DNA from: Porphyrobacter sp. CACIAM 03H1
Lineage (GTDB): Bacteria; Pseudomonadota; Alphaproteobacteria; Sphingomonadales; Sphingomonadaceae
DNA: 64,000 nt
Reading direction: 5' to 3'
NCBI RefSeq assembly: GCF_002215495.1
Contig: NZ_CP021378.1
Location: forward strand, 3,240,659-3,304,658
Both the position numbers and the translations under genes were made by a program. Under the pieces are notes generated by a model. The model was not told where the DNA came from, did no database searches, and was given only the letters and a program-made list of their open reading frames with translations. How positions within the stretch are numbered: position 1 is the stretch's first letter; every line of letters begins with the position of its first letter. Shown one piece after another: positions 24,052 to 33,857 of this stretch.

Positions 24052-25425
24052 ATGGACCGTAAGCTCAAGACCGGCATCGCCACGCCGCGCCTCGCGCTCG
24101 CCGTCACCACTGCGATCGCCGGACTGGCGATGGCCGGGTGCATGGCCTCCGCCGCGCCGCGTGCCGACGTGTCCTTCGGCAGCGCCCAGACCGCGCTCGC
24201 CAAGGGCCAGGTCGACAAGGCGATCATGCACGCCGAGGCGGCCGTTCTCGCCGAGCCGCGCAACCCCGGCTTCCGCGCGCTGTTGGGCGCGGCCTACCTC
24301 GAGGCAGGCCGCTTCGAATCGGCGGCGACCAGCTTCGGCGACGCGCTCGATCTGGGTGACGAGAACCCGCGCACCGTGCTGAGCTTCGCTCTCGCCAAGA
24401 TCGCCACCGGCGATTCGCGCGCGGCAGTGACCGTCCTCGACGAATATGCGCAGAGCCTCGATGCCGCCGATCTCGGTCTCGCCCTCGCGCTCGCCGGGCA
24501 GCCGGAACGCGGCGTCCACGTGCTGATCAACGCCGTGCGCAGCGCCGAGCAAGCCACGCCCAAGCTGCGCCAGAACCTCGCTTACACCTATGCCCTCGCC
24601 GGCAACTGGCGCGCGGCGCGGGTGATGGCGGCCGAGGACGTGCCCGCCGACCAGCTCGAGGCGCGCCTTTCCCAGTGGGCCTCGCGCTCGGCGCCCGAAC
24701 TGTTCCAGGAACGCATCGCCGCCATGCTCGACGTGACCCCGCGGGCCGACGCCGGCCAACCGCAGCGTCTCGCGCTCGCCAATTTCCCGGCGCAGGAGGT
24801 GATGGTCGCCGAAGCCGCCGCCCAGGGCGCAAGCGAACTCGCCTATGCCGAGCCGGTGAAGGTGGCCGATCCGGCTCCCTCGGCGACCTTCACGGCCGCC
24901 TTTGCCCCCGCCGCCGCAGCGCCCGAGCCGGGAGTCGCGACGGTCGCTCCGGCCACTGCCGGCCCGCGTTTCGTCTCGGTCCCGGTGGTGCAGGAACTGC
25001 CCGCCGCTGCCGCCCAGTCGCGCCGCGCGCCGGGCGCGCCGCGGGTCGCGGGCAATGCCTCACAGCGCCGCATGGCCGCCCCCGCCGCCGCCCCCGCGCC
25101 TGCGCCGGTGGCGAGCGACAAGGCCGCCGCCTCGCACCTCGTCCAGCTCGGCTCCTACAACAGCAAGATCGAGGCCGAGCGCGGCTGGAACGCCCTCAAG
25201 GCGAAGTTCCCGCAGCTCAAGGATCACCAGCCGGTGATCACCGAGGCGCTGGTGAACGGCCGCACCTTCTGGCGCGTCGCCGCAGACGGCTTCGGTCCGA
25301 ACAGCGCCAAGGCTATGTGCGGCACGGTCAAGTCGGCCGGTCGCGGATGCTTCGCCTATGCCGCCACCACCCCGCCCGCCGGCGCCGTCAAGCGCGACGT
25401 TCGGATGGCCGCGCGCACCCGCTGA
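24052..25425 (+). CDS. TPR lipoprotein with C-terminal SPOR domain
   Basis: A 457-residue envelope protein. The N-terminus has a lipoprotein-type signal (AIAGLAMAGC, lipobox Cys about residue 26). TPR-like helical repeats follow (about 45-190: QVDKAIMHAEAAVLAEPRN, ALLGAAYLEAGRFESAATSF). After an Ala/Pro-rich linker comes a SPOR domain (about 365-440: HLVQLGSYNSKIEAERGWNAL, FWRVAADGF). ATG 24052 has GGGGGAAATG upstream; ATG 24046 is an in-frame alternative. It is the last gene of the ParA operon, 64 bases after the RHH gene, and has a strong terminator. Confidence 0.85.
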   Translation: MDRKLKTGIATPRLALAVTTAIAGLAMAGCMASAAPRADVSFGSAQTALAKGQVDKAIMHAEAAVLAEPRNPGFRALLGAAYLEAGRFESAATSFGDALDLGDENPRTVLSFALAKIATGDSRAAVTVLDEYAQSLDAADLGLALALAGQPERGVHVLINAVRSAEQATPKLRQNLAYTYALAGNWRAARVMAAEDVPADQLEARLSQWASRSAPELFQERIAAMLDVTPRADAGQPQRLALANFPAQEVMVAEAAAQGASELAYAEPVKVADPAPSATFTAAFAPAAAAPEPGVATVAPATAGPRFVSVPVVQELPAAAAQSRRAPGAPRVAGNASQRRMAAPAAAPAPAPVASDKAAASHLVQLGSYNSKIEAERGWNALKAKFPQLKDHQPVITEALVNGRTFWRVAADGFGPNSAKAMCGTVKSAGRGCFAYAATTPPAGAVKRDVRMAARTR

Positions 25426-25459
25426 CACGATTTCCTGTCACAGGAATGAGCAAGCCTTG

Positions 25460-25496
25460 CTCCCGGACAGCCCCGCGCTGTCCGGGAGTTGTTTTT
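25460..25496 (+). terminator. Terminator of the ParA/SPOR operon
   Basis: A perfect 11-base stem (CTCCCGGACAG at 25460-25470, CTGTCCGGGAG at 25478-25488) with a 7-base loop is followed by TTGTTTTTC. It lies 34 bases after the SPOR lipoprotein stop. Confidence 0.93.
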
Positions 25497-25512
25497 CGGC
25501 ACCTGCCGGAAC

Positions 25513-26748
25513 TCAGAGCGCCAGCCGCACCCCGCCCTTCCACAGGCCCAGCACCCGCCCCTGCGCACCCTGCCGGTCGAAGGGAGTATTGTCGGCGGTG
25601 GCCTCCATCTTGCGCCGGTCGATGATCCACGGCGCGTCCGGATCGATCAAGGCAAGGTCGGCCTCCAGCCCCGCCGCCAGCGCCCCGGCAGGGACGCCGA
25701 GGATGCGGGCGGGATTGGTCGCCAGCAGGTCGAAGGCGCGGGGGGTGTCGACCACGCCATCCCGCACCAGCCCCAGGGTCATGGCGAGCAACGTTTCGGC
25801 CCCCGCCATGCCGGGCAGCGCATCGGCGAAGGGCAGGCGCTTGTCCTCGGGCCCGCGCGGGTCATGGCCGCTGGCGATCACGTCCACGGTGCCGTCGGCG
25901 ATGGCGGCGAGCGCCGCCTGACGGTCGGCCTCGCTCCTGAGCGGGGGCGAGAGACGGGTGAAGGTGCGGAAGTCGGCCGTGGCGAGGTCGGAGAGCATGA
26001 AATGCGCCGGCGTGATCCCGCAGGTCACCGGCAGGCCCCGCGCCTTGGCCTCGCGCACCAGCTCGAAGCCCCGCGCTGTCGTCACCTGCCGGATGTGGAG
26101 CCGCGCCCCCGCGAGTTCGGCCAGCGCGATATCGCGGGCGATGGCGAGCGCCTCGGCCTCAGCGGGGGCAGCGGGCAGGCCTAGCCGGGTCGCGATCTCG
26201 CCTGCCGTGGCAGCCGCCTCTCCGGCCAGCCCGCCGTCTTCGGCATGGGCGACGACCACCAGATCGAGCATCGCGGCATATTGCAGCAGCCGCAGCATCA
26301 CGCCGCTGTCGGCGATCCAGCGCCGCCCGGTGGCGATGCCCCGCGCCCCCGCATCCTGCATCAGCGCCAGCTCCGCGAGTTCCCACCCCTCAAGGCCCCG
26401 CGTCGCGGCGGCGAGGGGATGGACCCACAGGTCGGGCTTGCCGCTCTTGGCGATGAAGCCCACCCGGCTCGGCAGGTCGAGCGGGGGCGACTGATCCGGC
26501 ATCAGCGCCGCACGGGTGATCCCGCCGAAGTGGAAGGCGGGCTTGTCGACCGCGAAGACCCCGAGATCGACCAGCCCGGGGGCGAGCAGACGCCCGCGGG
26601 CATCGACCACCGCGTCGCCATCCTGCGGTGCGACATCAGCCCCGATCGCGTCGATGACCCCGCAACAACACCGCAACGCACCGGCAACCACCCCCGCATG
26701 AGTGACCAGCTGCGCGTTTACGATGGTGAGCGGCTCCGCCTGTCTCAT
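25513..26748 (-). CDS. pyrX: Non-catalytic dihydroorotase homologue (PyrX type)
   Basis: Dihydroorotase-fold protein of 411 residues encoded directly after pyrB. The zinc-binding DxHxH motif of active enzymes is replaced by VDLGVFAVD. The LHIxHxS histidine is lost (LHIRQVTT), and the catalytic region reads [12 protein letters not shown] instead of TDHAPH. The overall frame is retained, including HAEDGGL and [11 protein letters not shown]. In Pseudomonas and relatives such inactive homologues are needed as structural partners of aspartate transcarbamoylase. Its ATG overlaps the pyrB stop (ATGA). An active PyrC should be encoded elsewhere. Confidence 0.85.
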   Translation of the reverse strand: MRQAEPLTIVNAQLVTHAGVVAGALRCCCGVIDAIGADVAPQDGDAVVDARGRLLAPGLVDLGVFAVDKPAFHFGGITRAALMPDQSPPLDLPSRVGFIAKSGKPDLWVHPLAAATRGLEGWELAELALMQDAGARGIATGRRWIADSGVMLRLLQYAAMLDLVVVAHAEDGGLAGEAAATAGEIATRLGLPAAPAEAEALAIARDIALAELAGARLHIRQVTTARGFELVREAKARGLPVTCGITPAHFMLSDLATADFRTFTRLSPPLRSEADRQAALAAIADGTVDVIASGHDPRGPEDKRLPFADALPGMAGAETLLAMTLGLVRDGVVDTPRAFDLLATNPARILGVPAGALAAGLEADLALIDPDAPWIIDRRKMEATADNTPFDRQGAQGRVLGLWKGGVRLAL

Positions 26749-27761
26749 GCCCAGCCCTCCAGCCCGCGTGCGCCGCGCGTCAGCACGTCGAGACAGGCCA
26801 TGCGGATCGCCACGCCCATCTCGACCTGCCGGGTGATCAGCGAGCGACCCGCAAGGTCCGCGACCTCGCTGTCGATCTCTACCCCGCGGTTCATCGGCCC
26901 CGGGTGCATGACCAGCGCATCGGGCCGGGCGAGCGCGAGGCGTTTCGTCGTCAGCCCGTAGAGGTGGCGGTATTCGCGCGGGGACGGCACGAACTGGCCG
27001 CTCATCCGCTCGGATTGCAGGCGCAGCATCATCACCACCTCCGCGCCCTCGAGCGCCGCATCGAAGCGGTGGTGCACCTCCACCCCCATTGCCTCGATCC
27101 CGGCAGGCATCAGCGCGGGCGGCGCGCAGACCCGCACCTTGGCACCGAGCGCCGTCAGACACAGGATGTTCGATCGCGCGACCCGGCTGTGCAGGATGTC
27201 GCCGCAGATGGTGACGGTGAGGCCGGTGAAGTCCTCGGCCCCCTCCCCGCGCTCGGCCAGCGCATGGCGCAGCGTCAAGGCATCGAGCAGGGCCTGCGTC
27301 GGGTGTTCGTGCTGTCCGTCGCCAGCATTGAGCACCGGGCAATCGACCTTGTCCGCGATCAGCCGCGTCGCGCCCGAGGAACCGTGGCGGATCACGATCG
27401 CATCGGCGCGCATCGCGTTGAGCGTGATCGCGGTGTCGATCAGCGTCTCGCCCTTCTTCACGCTCGAGGTGGCGGCGTGCATGTTGACCACGTCCGCCCC
27501 CAGCCGCTTGCCCGCGATCTCGAAGGACAGCAGCGTGCGGGTGGAGTTCTCGAAGAAGGCGTTGATGATCGTCAGCCCGGCCAGCCGGTCGCTGTGCTTC
27601 GCGCTCTGCCGGTTGAGCGCGACCCACTGCTCGGCCTCGCTCAGCAGGTAGAGGATCTCGTGGCGCTGGAGGTGCCCGATTCCGGTGAGATCGCGGTGCG
27701 GGAAGGCGAGCCTTCCGGGCGGAAAGCGGCCCGCTGAGGGCGAAGGATCGGTCGTGGCCAT
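26745..27761 (-). CDS. pyrB: Aspartate carbamoyltransferase catalytic subunit
   Basis: Catalyses carbamoyl phosphate + aspartate to N-carbamoylaspartate, the first committed pyrimidine step. The 338-residue protein has the carbamoyl-phosphate motif [13 protein letters not shown], the aspartate-side [21 protein letters not shown], and [14 protein letters not shown]. The start ATG 27761 gives a Pro/Ser-rich N-terminus before [10 protein letters not shown]. No pyrI is present. It shares a four-base overlap with the dihydroorotase homologue, consistent with a PyrB-PyrX complex. It is divergent from sppA. Confidence 0.95.
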   Translation of the reverse strand: MATTDPSPSAGRFPPGRLAFPHRDLTGIGHLQRHEILYLLSEAEQWVALNRQSAKHSDRLAGLTIINAFFENSTRTLLSFEIAGKRLGADVVNMHAATSSVKKGETLIDTAITLNAMRADAIVIRHGSSGATRLIADKVDCPVLNAGDGQHEHPTQALLDALTLRHALAERGEGAEDFTGLTVTICGDILHSRVARSNILCLTALGAKVRVCAPPALMPAGIEAMGVEVHHRFDAALEGAEVVMMLRLQSERMSGQFVPSPREYRHLYGLTTKRLALARPDALVMHPGPMNRGVEIDSEVADLAGRSLITRQVEMGVAIRMACLDVLTRGARGLEGWA

Positions 27762-27879
27762 TAAAGCCACGCCCTTAGTCGAGCCGCATCCGCCGCTCAA
27801 CCCCGCCGCGTAAGCTTTCCGATAGAAGTTGCCGGCCAAAGACCCTAGATCGGGAGGGCCAAGGCAAAAGGGACATCGG

Positions 27880-29787
27880 ATGAGCTTCGTCGGCAAGGTT
27901 TGGAAGATCCTCGTGGGGATCAAGGACGGGCTTGTCCTGGTGTTCATGCTGCTGTTCTTCGTGGCGCTGTTCGGGGTGCTCTCGGCCCGGCCCAATCCCG
28001 GGCAGGTGCGCGACGGGGCGCTGCTGATCGACCTCGACGGGATCGTGGTCGAGGAAAAGACCGCGCTCGATCCGATCGAGGCCCTGCTCTCGCGCAGCGC
28101 GCCGCTGGGCGAGACTCGCGCGCGCGATATCGTCCGCGCGCTCGATGCCGCCGCGACCGACACACGGGTGAAGGCGGTCGTGCTGGACATGACCACCTTC
28201 CTCGGCGGGGGGCAGGTGCACCTGAAACAAATCGGCGCGAGCATGGACCGCGTGCGCAAGGCCGGAAAGCCGGTGCTGACCTACGCGATGGGCTATGCCG
28301 ACGATCACATGCTGCTGGCTGCCCATGCCAGCGAGGTGTGGCTCGACCCGCAGGGCGTGGCGGTGATCGCCGGGCCGGGGGGCAGCAATCTCTACTATGC
28401 CGGGCTGCTGGAAAAGCTGAGCGTCAATGCGCGGGTCTATCGCGTGGGCGAGTTCAAGTCGGCGGTCGAACCGTGGTCGCGCACCTCGATGTCGGACGAA
28501 GCGCGGGCGAACATCGGCGGGCTCTACGGGGCGCTCTGGGAGGAATACCGCGCAAATGTCACAAAGGCGCGGCCCCGGCTCCAGCTGGCGCGGGTGACGG
28601 GCGATCCGGGCGCGTGGATCGAAAGTTCGGGCGGCGATCTGGCCGAGGCGGCGGTGGCGGCCGGGCTGGTCGACAAGCTCGGCGACCGCGTGCAGTTCGG
28701 CGCGCGGGTGGCCGAACTGGCGGGCAAGGACCCTTGGAGCGAACTGCCCGGCAGCTTCGCCGCGAGCGAGCTTCCCGCCTATCTCGCCGATCTCGGGCAG
28801 GAGCGGAAGGGCAAGAAAATCGGCGTCGTCACCATCGCGGGCGAGATCGTCGACGGCGATGCCGGCCCGGGCGTCGCGGGGGCGAAGCGCATCGCCGACC
28901 TGCTCGACGAGGCGCTCGACGATGATCTTGCCGCGCTGGTGGTGCGGGTGGATTCGCCCGGCGGCTCGGTGACCGGCTCGGAAGAGATCCGCCGCGCGAT
29001 CCAGCGGTACCGCGACCGCAAGATCCCCGTCGCCGTGTCCTTCGCCAATGTCGCCGCGAGCGGGGGCTACTGGGTGGCGATGGCGGGCGACAGGATCTAT
29101 GCCGAGCCCGAGACCGTCACCGGCTCGATCGGGGTCTTCGCCGTGATCCCGACCTTCGAAGGGGCCGCCGCACAGCTCGGCGTCACCTCCGACGGCTATC
29201 GCACCACGCCGCTGTCGGGTCAGCCCGACCTGATCGGCGGCTTCACCCCGGCAATGGACAGCCTGTTCCAGACCTCGATCGGCGGCACATACAAGGATTT
29301 CCTCGCGCTTGTTGCAAAGTCGCGGCGGATGCCGGTGGACCGGGTCGATGCCGCAGCACAGGGGCAGGTATGGGATGGCGGCACCGCGCGCCAGCTCGGG
29401 CTGGTGGACGAGTTCGGCGGCCTTCCCGACGCGCTCGGCTGGGCGGCGGGCAAGGCCGGGGCCAAAGAGGGCGAATGGCACGCAGTCCACCTCGGCGAAC
29501 GCGGTGCCAATTACGATTCGCTGATCCGCCAGCTGATCGTCGGCGACGATGCCCGGCAGGGCGCGTCGGCCGGGGGCGGCGACATCTTCGCGATGACGGC
29601 GCTGCGCCGCGAGCACCTCGGCGCCCGCATCGCCCGCGATGCCGAACGGCTGCTGGGAACCCGCGGAATCCAGGCCTTCTGCCTCGCCTGCCCCGCCGGA
29701 ATCGTCGCTCCCGCCGCCACGCAGCGCAGCGCCGCGCCGCCGGGCGAGGGCGTGCTGGCGCTGCTCGGCTGGCTCGCCGGCAGCTAA
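27880..29787 (+). CDS. sppA: Signal peptide peptidase SppA, 67K type
   Basis: Membrane-anchored serine protease that clears cleaved signal peptides. The 635-residue tandem-domain protein has one N-terminal membrane helix (about 17-36). The general-base Lys is Lys193 in GEFKSAVEP in the first half, and the nucleophile is Ser394 in [10 protein letters not shown] in the second half. This matches the double-length E. coli-type enzyme (Lys209/Ser409). The start is ATG 27880 with AAAAGGGA upstream. It is divergent from pyrB. Confidence 0.94.
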   Translation: MSFVGKVWKILVGIKDGLVLVFMLLFFVALFGVLSARPNPGQVRDGALLIDLDGIVVEEKTALDPIEALLSRSAPLGETRARDIVRALDAAATDTRVKAVVLDMTTFLGGGQVHLKQIGASMDRVRKAGKPVLTYAMGYADDHMLLAAHASEVWLDPQGVAVIAGPGGSNLYYAGLLEKLSVNARVYRVGEFKSAVEPWSRTSMSDEARANIGGLYGALWEEYRANVTKARPRLQLARVTGDPGAWIESSGGDLAEAAVAAGLVDKLGDRVQFGARVAELAGKDPWSELPGSFAASELPAYLADLGQERKGKKIGVVTIAGEIVDGDAGPGVAGAKRIADLLDEALDDDLAALVVRVDSPGGSVTGSEEIRRAIQRYRDRKIPVAVSFANVAASGGYWVAMAGDRIYAEPETVTGSIGVFAVIPTFEGAAAQLGVTSDGYRTTPLSGQPDLIGGFTPAMDSLFQTSIGGTYKDFLALVAKSRRMPVDRVDAAAQGQVWDGGTARQLGLVDEFGGLPDALGWAAGKAGAKEGEWHAVHLGERGANYDSLIRQLIVGDDARQGASAGGGDIFAMTALRREHLGARIARDAERLLGTRGIQAFCLACPAGIVAPAATQRSAAPPGEGVLALLGWLAGS

Positions 29788-29874
29788 TTCGCGCAGGCGG
29801 CGCACGGGCGCTTGCCAAGCGCGCGAGGCCGCATTAAAGGCGCCCCCCTGTCCGGGCATCCGAGCCCATCGGAC

Positions 29875-29949
29875 GGGCGCGTAGCTCAGCGGTAGAGCAC
29901 ACCCTTCACACGGGTGGGGTCACAGGTTCAATCCCTGTCGCGCCCACCA
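29875..29949 (+). tRNA. tRNA-Val (anticodon CAC)
   Basis: A 75-base tRNA including encoded CCA. Acceptor GGGCGCG pairs with CGCGCCC, followed by A and CCA. The D arm is GCTC-AGCGGTA-GAGC, the anticodon arm ACCC-TTCACAC-GGGT gives CAC, and the T arm has GGTTCAATCCC. Beyond it lies a stretch of decayed genes. Confidence 0.97.
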
Positions 29950-30046
29950 TCCTTCCCACGATCTGGAAGAGATGGTGCCGGCTCTCATGGAAAAAGTATG
30001 AAAAGCGTGGGTCGGAATTGGCCCGCGACCGATCGGCCGCGCGGCA

Positions 30047-30651
30047 TCACGGGCAGGCTGTCTCGCGCAGGAAGACCGCGTCCTCGTCGCCAAATTCGAA
30101 TGCGAACCCGCGCTCGATCGCCGTGCAGCGCAGCAGGATCGCCTCGTCGCTCGACATCAGCGCGTGCTCGCAACCGATGCCCACAACGTCGTCCATCGTG
30201 AGCAGATCGAGCGCGATATCGTAGTCCATGCCTTCGACATCGAGGATGAAGAATTTCGGAACGCCCGGGGTTCCGAGGCTCCGCACCGGGGTGAGGGCCA
30301 CCGGATAGGATACCCGGTGTGCCGATATGAACGCGCGATCGCTCCCGCTGCCCGAACGCAGGTTCTGCGCATTGCTTTCCGGGCGCAGCGACGAAATGCC
30401 CCTGATCCAGTCCGCGGGCGGCGTTTCGAAGGTGTCGATCTCGAAGAAGGAGATGATGCCCGCGTGATTGTGGACCACGGCCCGGGTGACCCCGTTGCCC
30501 GGCTTCGCCAGCGCATTGCACCCGTGGCGGGAATACGCCAGTGCGCGGAACCGGCTTGGTCGTTCACGCCGACAAGGATCACCTCGCACGCGCTCTGCCC
30601 GGCATCCATCGCGGCGATGGCATCGTGCATCCGGGTGTAGATCGAGGTCAT
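30047..30651 (-). pseudogene. Frameshifted FkbM-like methyltransferase remnant
   Basis: Two reading frames together look like one protein. From ATG 30651 one frame gives MTSIYTRMHDAIAAMDAG then CEVILVGVNDQAGSAHW and loses sense near 30540. A neighbouring frame then continues with GNGVTRAVVHNHAGIISFFE, PKFFILDVEGMDYDIALDLL and CEHALMSSDEAILL to a stop at 30047. The latter part resembles the C-terminal half of FkbM-type SAM methyltransferases (DVEGMDYDxL). A single-base frameshift near 30540 is the simplest explanation. The family assignment rests only on the C-terminal half. Confidence 0.5.
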
Positions 30652-30978
30652 GACAGCCACCATTGGCTTGCTGTCCCCTCAAGGACCCTTGCGGACAATT
30701 CGCGATCGAACCAGTCGGGCCAGCCGCTGGAGACCTTGCGCAGGTCCGGCTCGCTTATCGCATCCGTTCCGATCCAGGCCCCCAAGGCCGCCCGGTTGGC
30801 CGCGGCCTCGGGGCACGAGAAGAGGGCCTCGTAATCGACCCGGAAAAGATTGCGGTGGGCCCGCAGGTGCCCCTCGACGGACTGCAGGTCGGCTTTGGTT
30901 TCGAGCGCCGTGCGGATCGCCTCGATGGTGAGGTGCAGAAATTCTGCCGCGTGCTGCGCAGATTCTCGTTTCCGAAAG
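30648..30978 (-). pseudogene. Sulfotransferase-like gene remnant
   Basis: An open frame of about 110 codons reads FRKRESAQHAAEFLHL, LFRVDYEALFSCPEAAANR, IGTDAISEPDLRKVS and WPDWFDRELSARVLEG. It resembles the C-terminal end of sulfotransferases (the xxYExL...P motif), but no N-terminal half with a PAPS site is present. A different frame just upstream (GSPNKGAAYVAGVVSGLAPLGYRI then stop near 30979) looks protein-like too. The TGA stop overlaps the ATG of the FkbM-like remnant (ATGA), so the two once formed an operon. Identification is weak. Confidence 0.4.
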
Positions 30979-31179
30979 ACTAGATCCTGTAGCCCAGCGG
31001 GGCGAGTCCGCTCACCACGCCTGCGACATAGGCCGCGCCCTTGTTCGGACTGCCGTTGAACTGCGACCCCGGCCAAGGGCTTCCGCTCGCCGGTTCCTGC
31101 CCGCTTGACCCGGGCGGGGTTGTCGCGGCAAGGCTCGCACTCTTTCCGCCGGCGTCCGGCGGACTTGCGAGGTTATCCG

Positions 31180-33807
31180 ATGCGAAAGATGTTCCGGGGC
31201 CGCTGGCTCGTCGTGCTCGCCGCCCTTGCCGGCGCGGCCCTGCCTGCCTCCGCGCAGTCCTTCATCGAGGGGCAGTTCGATCCCGCCATCCCGACCCTGA
31301 CCGCAACGGTCGGCCATGCGCCCGGCACGCGCATCACCTCGCCCGACCAGACCTATGCCTACATCAAGGCGCTGGCCGAGGCGGCGCCGGATCGCGTCCG
31401 GCTGGTGCAATATGCGACGAGCTGGGAGGGGCGGCCGCTCTACTACCTCGTGATGTCCGCGCCGCAGAACATGGCGCGGCTCGACGCGATCCGCGCCGAC
31501 ATGGCGAACATCGCCGCGGGACGACCGGGCAACGGCACCGCGATGCCCGTGACATGGCTGGCCTACGGCGTGCACGGCAACGAGATCTCCTCGACCGATG
31601 CCGCGCTGATGACCGCCTACCACCTGCTCGCCGCCCAGGGCGACGATCGCGCCGCGAAGATCATGGCCGAGACCATCGTCGTGATCGACCCGATGCAGAA
31701 CCCCGACGGGCGGGCGCGGTTCGTGAACAACTTCCTCGCCTCGACCGGCATCGCGCCGGCAGCCGACCGTCAGGCCGCCGAGCACGACGAGCCCTGGCCG
31801 AGCGGGCGGGTGAACCACTACATGTTCGATCTCAACCGCGACTGGTTCACCCTCTCCCAGCCCGAGACCCGCGGCAAGGTCGCCGCGATCCGGCAGTGGA
31901 ACCCGGTGGTGGTGATCGACCTGCACGAGATGGGCGGGGACGAGACCTATTTCTTCTCGCCCGCCGCCCAGCCTTTCAGCCCCAACCTCACGCCCGCGCA
32001 GATCCGCGCCTACGAGCTGATCGGCCGCTACAACGCCGCCGCCTTCGATGCGCGCGGCGAGCCCTATTTCACCCGCGAGGTCTACGACCTGTTCTACCCC
32101 GGCTACGGCGACACCTGGAATGCACACCAGGGGGCGATCGGTTCGACCTACGAACAGGGGTCGGCGCGCGGGCTGGTGTGGAAGCGGCGCGACGGGACCG
32201 AGCTGACCTATGCCGACACCGTCGCCAACCACTTCACCGCCAGCCTCGCGACCGCAGCGGCGGTGGCCGACAATCCGCAGAAGTTCCTCTCGGACTTCGC
32301 CGCCTACCGCGCGGCCAATGCCGGCGGGGGCGCGGGGCGCGGCACCTATGTGATCGACTTGGCCAAGCGCCGCTGGCACGCCGAGCGGCTGGGCCGCCGC
32401 CTCGCCGAACAGGGCATCACCGTTCTGCGCCGCGAGGGCAGCACGACGATCTGCGGCAAGTCCTACCCCCAGGGCTACCTCGCCGTGTCGCAGGCACAGC
32501 CCGCCGCGCGGCTGATCCGCAGCCTGCTCGACCGCGACACCCCGCTGCCGCCCGACTTCCTCGCCGAGCAGGAGCGCCGCCGCTCGGTCGACCTGCCGCA
32601 CGAGCTCTACGATGTGACCGCATGGTCGGTGGGGCCGATGGCCGGGGTCGACGTCCAGCTGTGCAACGCCGCCGCCAGCGGCGAGCCGCTGCGCGCCGAT
32701 GCGCCGATCGCCCCCAAGACCGAAGGCAGCGGCAGCTTCGCGGTCGCGGTGCCATGGACCGATGGCGGACAGGCGCGGCTCGTCACCCTCGCCCTGCGCG
32801 AAGGCATCGAGGGCCGCGTCACCGACAAGGCCTTCACCGCCGCAGGCCGCGCCTATCCGCGCGGCACGGTGGTCTTCCCCGCCGGGAGCAACACGCCCGA
32901 GAAGATGGCCCGCCTCACCGCGCTCGCCCGCGAGGTCGGCGCGCACACCGTCGCGCTCGAGAGCGGCTGGGTCGAGAGCGGCCCCAATCTCGGCAGCGAA
33001 CGCTTCGTGCGGCTCACCCTGCCGCGCGTCGCGGTGGCGTGGGACGACGGGATCTCGCAGCTCTCCGCCGGCAGCCTGCGCTATGTGCTCGAACAGCGCA
33101 TCGGCCTGCCCGTCACGCCGATCCGCACCAGCCGCCTCGCCCGCGCCGATCTCGGCAACTACGACGTGGTGCTGGTGCCCGAGGGCGATCCCTCGAGCGT
33201 GCTCGGCGAGGGCGGCCAGCGCAACTTGCGCGAATTCGTGCGCCGCGGCGGCGTGCTGGTGGCGATCGGCGACAGCCTCGAGACTTTCAGCGGCGGCGAC
33301 AATCCGCTGCTGGCGGTGAAGCGCGAGGCGGCCCTCGGCCGTGACCCTGCCGAGGCAGGGGACGAGGGCAAGGGCGCGCTCGCCGAGGCGGTCGAGATCG
33401 CCAGCGACGCCGATTACCGCGACGCGATCAAGGACCAGGCCGCGCTTCCAGACACCCTGCCGGGCGCGCTGCTCAACGTGGTGGGCGAGCCCGACCACTT
33501 TCTGTCGGCAGGTTATGACGACGGCGCGGTGGTGCTGGCGACGGGGACGCAGATCTTCACCCCGCTGGGCCGCGACAAGGGCGTCAACGTGCTGCGCTTC
33601 GCCGCCCCGGGCAACCTCATTGCCAGCGGCTATGTGTGGGACGAGAACCGGCGGCAGCTGGCCTACAAGCCCTACCTGATGGCGCAGCAGCAGGGCCGCG
33701 GGCTGGTGATCGGCTTCGCGCACGACCCCTCGACCCGGGCCTATCTCGAAGGGCTCGACCTGATGATCGCTAACGCCGTGCTGGTTGCGCCCTCACGGGT
33801 GCTCTGA
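31180..33807 (+). CDS. Secreted M14-family zinc carboxypeptidase-like protein
   Basis: Large exported peptidase of 875 residues. A signal peptide (LVVLAALAGAALPASAQS) is followed by the M14 domain. This has the zinc motif VHGNE in TWLAYGVHGNEISSTD, a conserved MQNPDGRARFVN, and the DLHEMGGDETYFF segment with the third ligand region. The C-terminal half (about 500-875) has a glutamine-amidotransferase-like fold pattern (YDVVLVPEGDP, NLREFVRRGGVLVAIGDS, GLVIGFAHDP). It probably processes peptides in the periplasm. The start ATG 31180 has GCGAGGTT upstream. Confidence 0.88.
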   Translation: MRKMFRGRWLVVLAALAGAALPASAQSFIEGQFDPAIPTLTATVGHAPGTRITSPDQTYAYIKALAEAAPDRVRLVQYATSWEGRPLYYLVMSAPQNMARLDAIRADMANIAAGRPGNGTAMPVTWLAYGVHGNEISSTDAALMTAYHLLAAQGDDRAAKIMAETIVVIDPMQNPDGRARFVNNFLASTGIAPAADRQAAEHDEPWPSGRVNHYMFDLNRDWFTLSQPETRGKVAAIRQWNPVVVIDLHEMGGDETYFFSPAAQPFSPNLTPAQIRAYELIGRYNAAAFDARGEPYFTREVYDLFYPGYGDTWNAHQGAIGSTYEQGSARGLVWKRRDGTELTYADTVANHFTASLATAAAVADNPQKFLSDFAAYRAANAGGGAGRGTYVIDLAKRRWHAERLGRRLAEQGITVLRREGSTTICGKSYPQGYLAVSQAQPAARLIRSLLDRDTPLPPDFLAEQERRRSVDLPHELYDVTAWSVGPMAGVDVQLCNAAASGEPLRADAPIAPKTEGSGSFAVAVPWTDGGQARLVTLALREGIEGRVTDKAFTAAGRAYPRGTVVFPAGSNTPEKMARLTALAREVGAHTVALESGWVESGPNLGSERFVRLTLPRVAVAWDDGISQLSAGSLRYVLEQRIGLPVTPIRTSRLARADLGNYDVVLVPEGDPSSVLGEGGQRNLREFVRRGGVLVAIGDSLETFSGGDNPLLAVKREAALGRDPAEAGDEGKGALAEAVEIASDADYRDAIKDQAALPDTLPGALLNVVGEPDHFLSAGYDDGAVVLATGTQIFTPLGRDKGVNVLRFAAPGNLIASGYVWDENRRQLAYKPYLMAQQQGRGLVIGFAHDPSTRAYLEGLDLMIANAVLVAPSRVL

Positions 33808-33840
33808 CCGGAACTGGCGCGCGATAGTGATCTAGGAAGT

Positions 33841-33857
33841 TGACACAGGTTGTGTCA
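33841..33857. promoter_or_regulatory. 17-base palindrome over the start of a membrane protein gene
   Basis: TGACACA-GGT-TGTGTCA is a perfect inverted repeat with 7-base arms. Its last base is the A of the first ATG (33857) of the following gene, so a bound repressor would cover the ribosome-binding region. TTGACA within it could double as a -35 box. The cognate regulator is unknown. Confidence 0.55.

Noticed and set aside
29875-31179. tRNA-Val as an integration (att) site
   Set aside because: No direct repeat of the tRNA 3' end (GGTTCAATCCCTGTCGCG) and no integrase gene were found in the window.
31012-33723. Roughly 900-codon antisense frame over the M14 peptidase
   Set aside because: Composition is Arg/Gly/His/Ala-rich shadow translation; the sense frame carries a signal peptide and zinc motifs.
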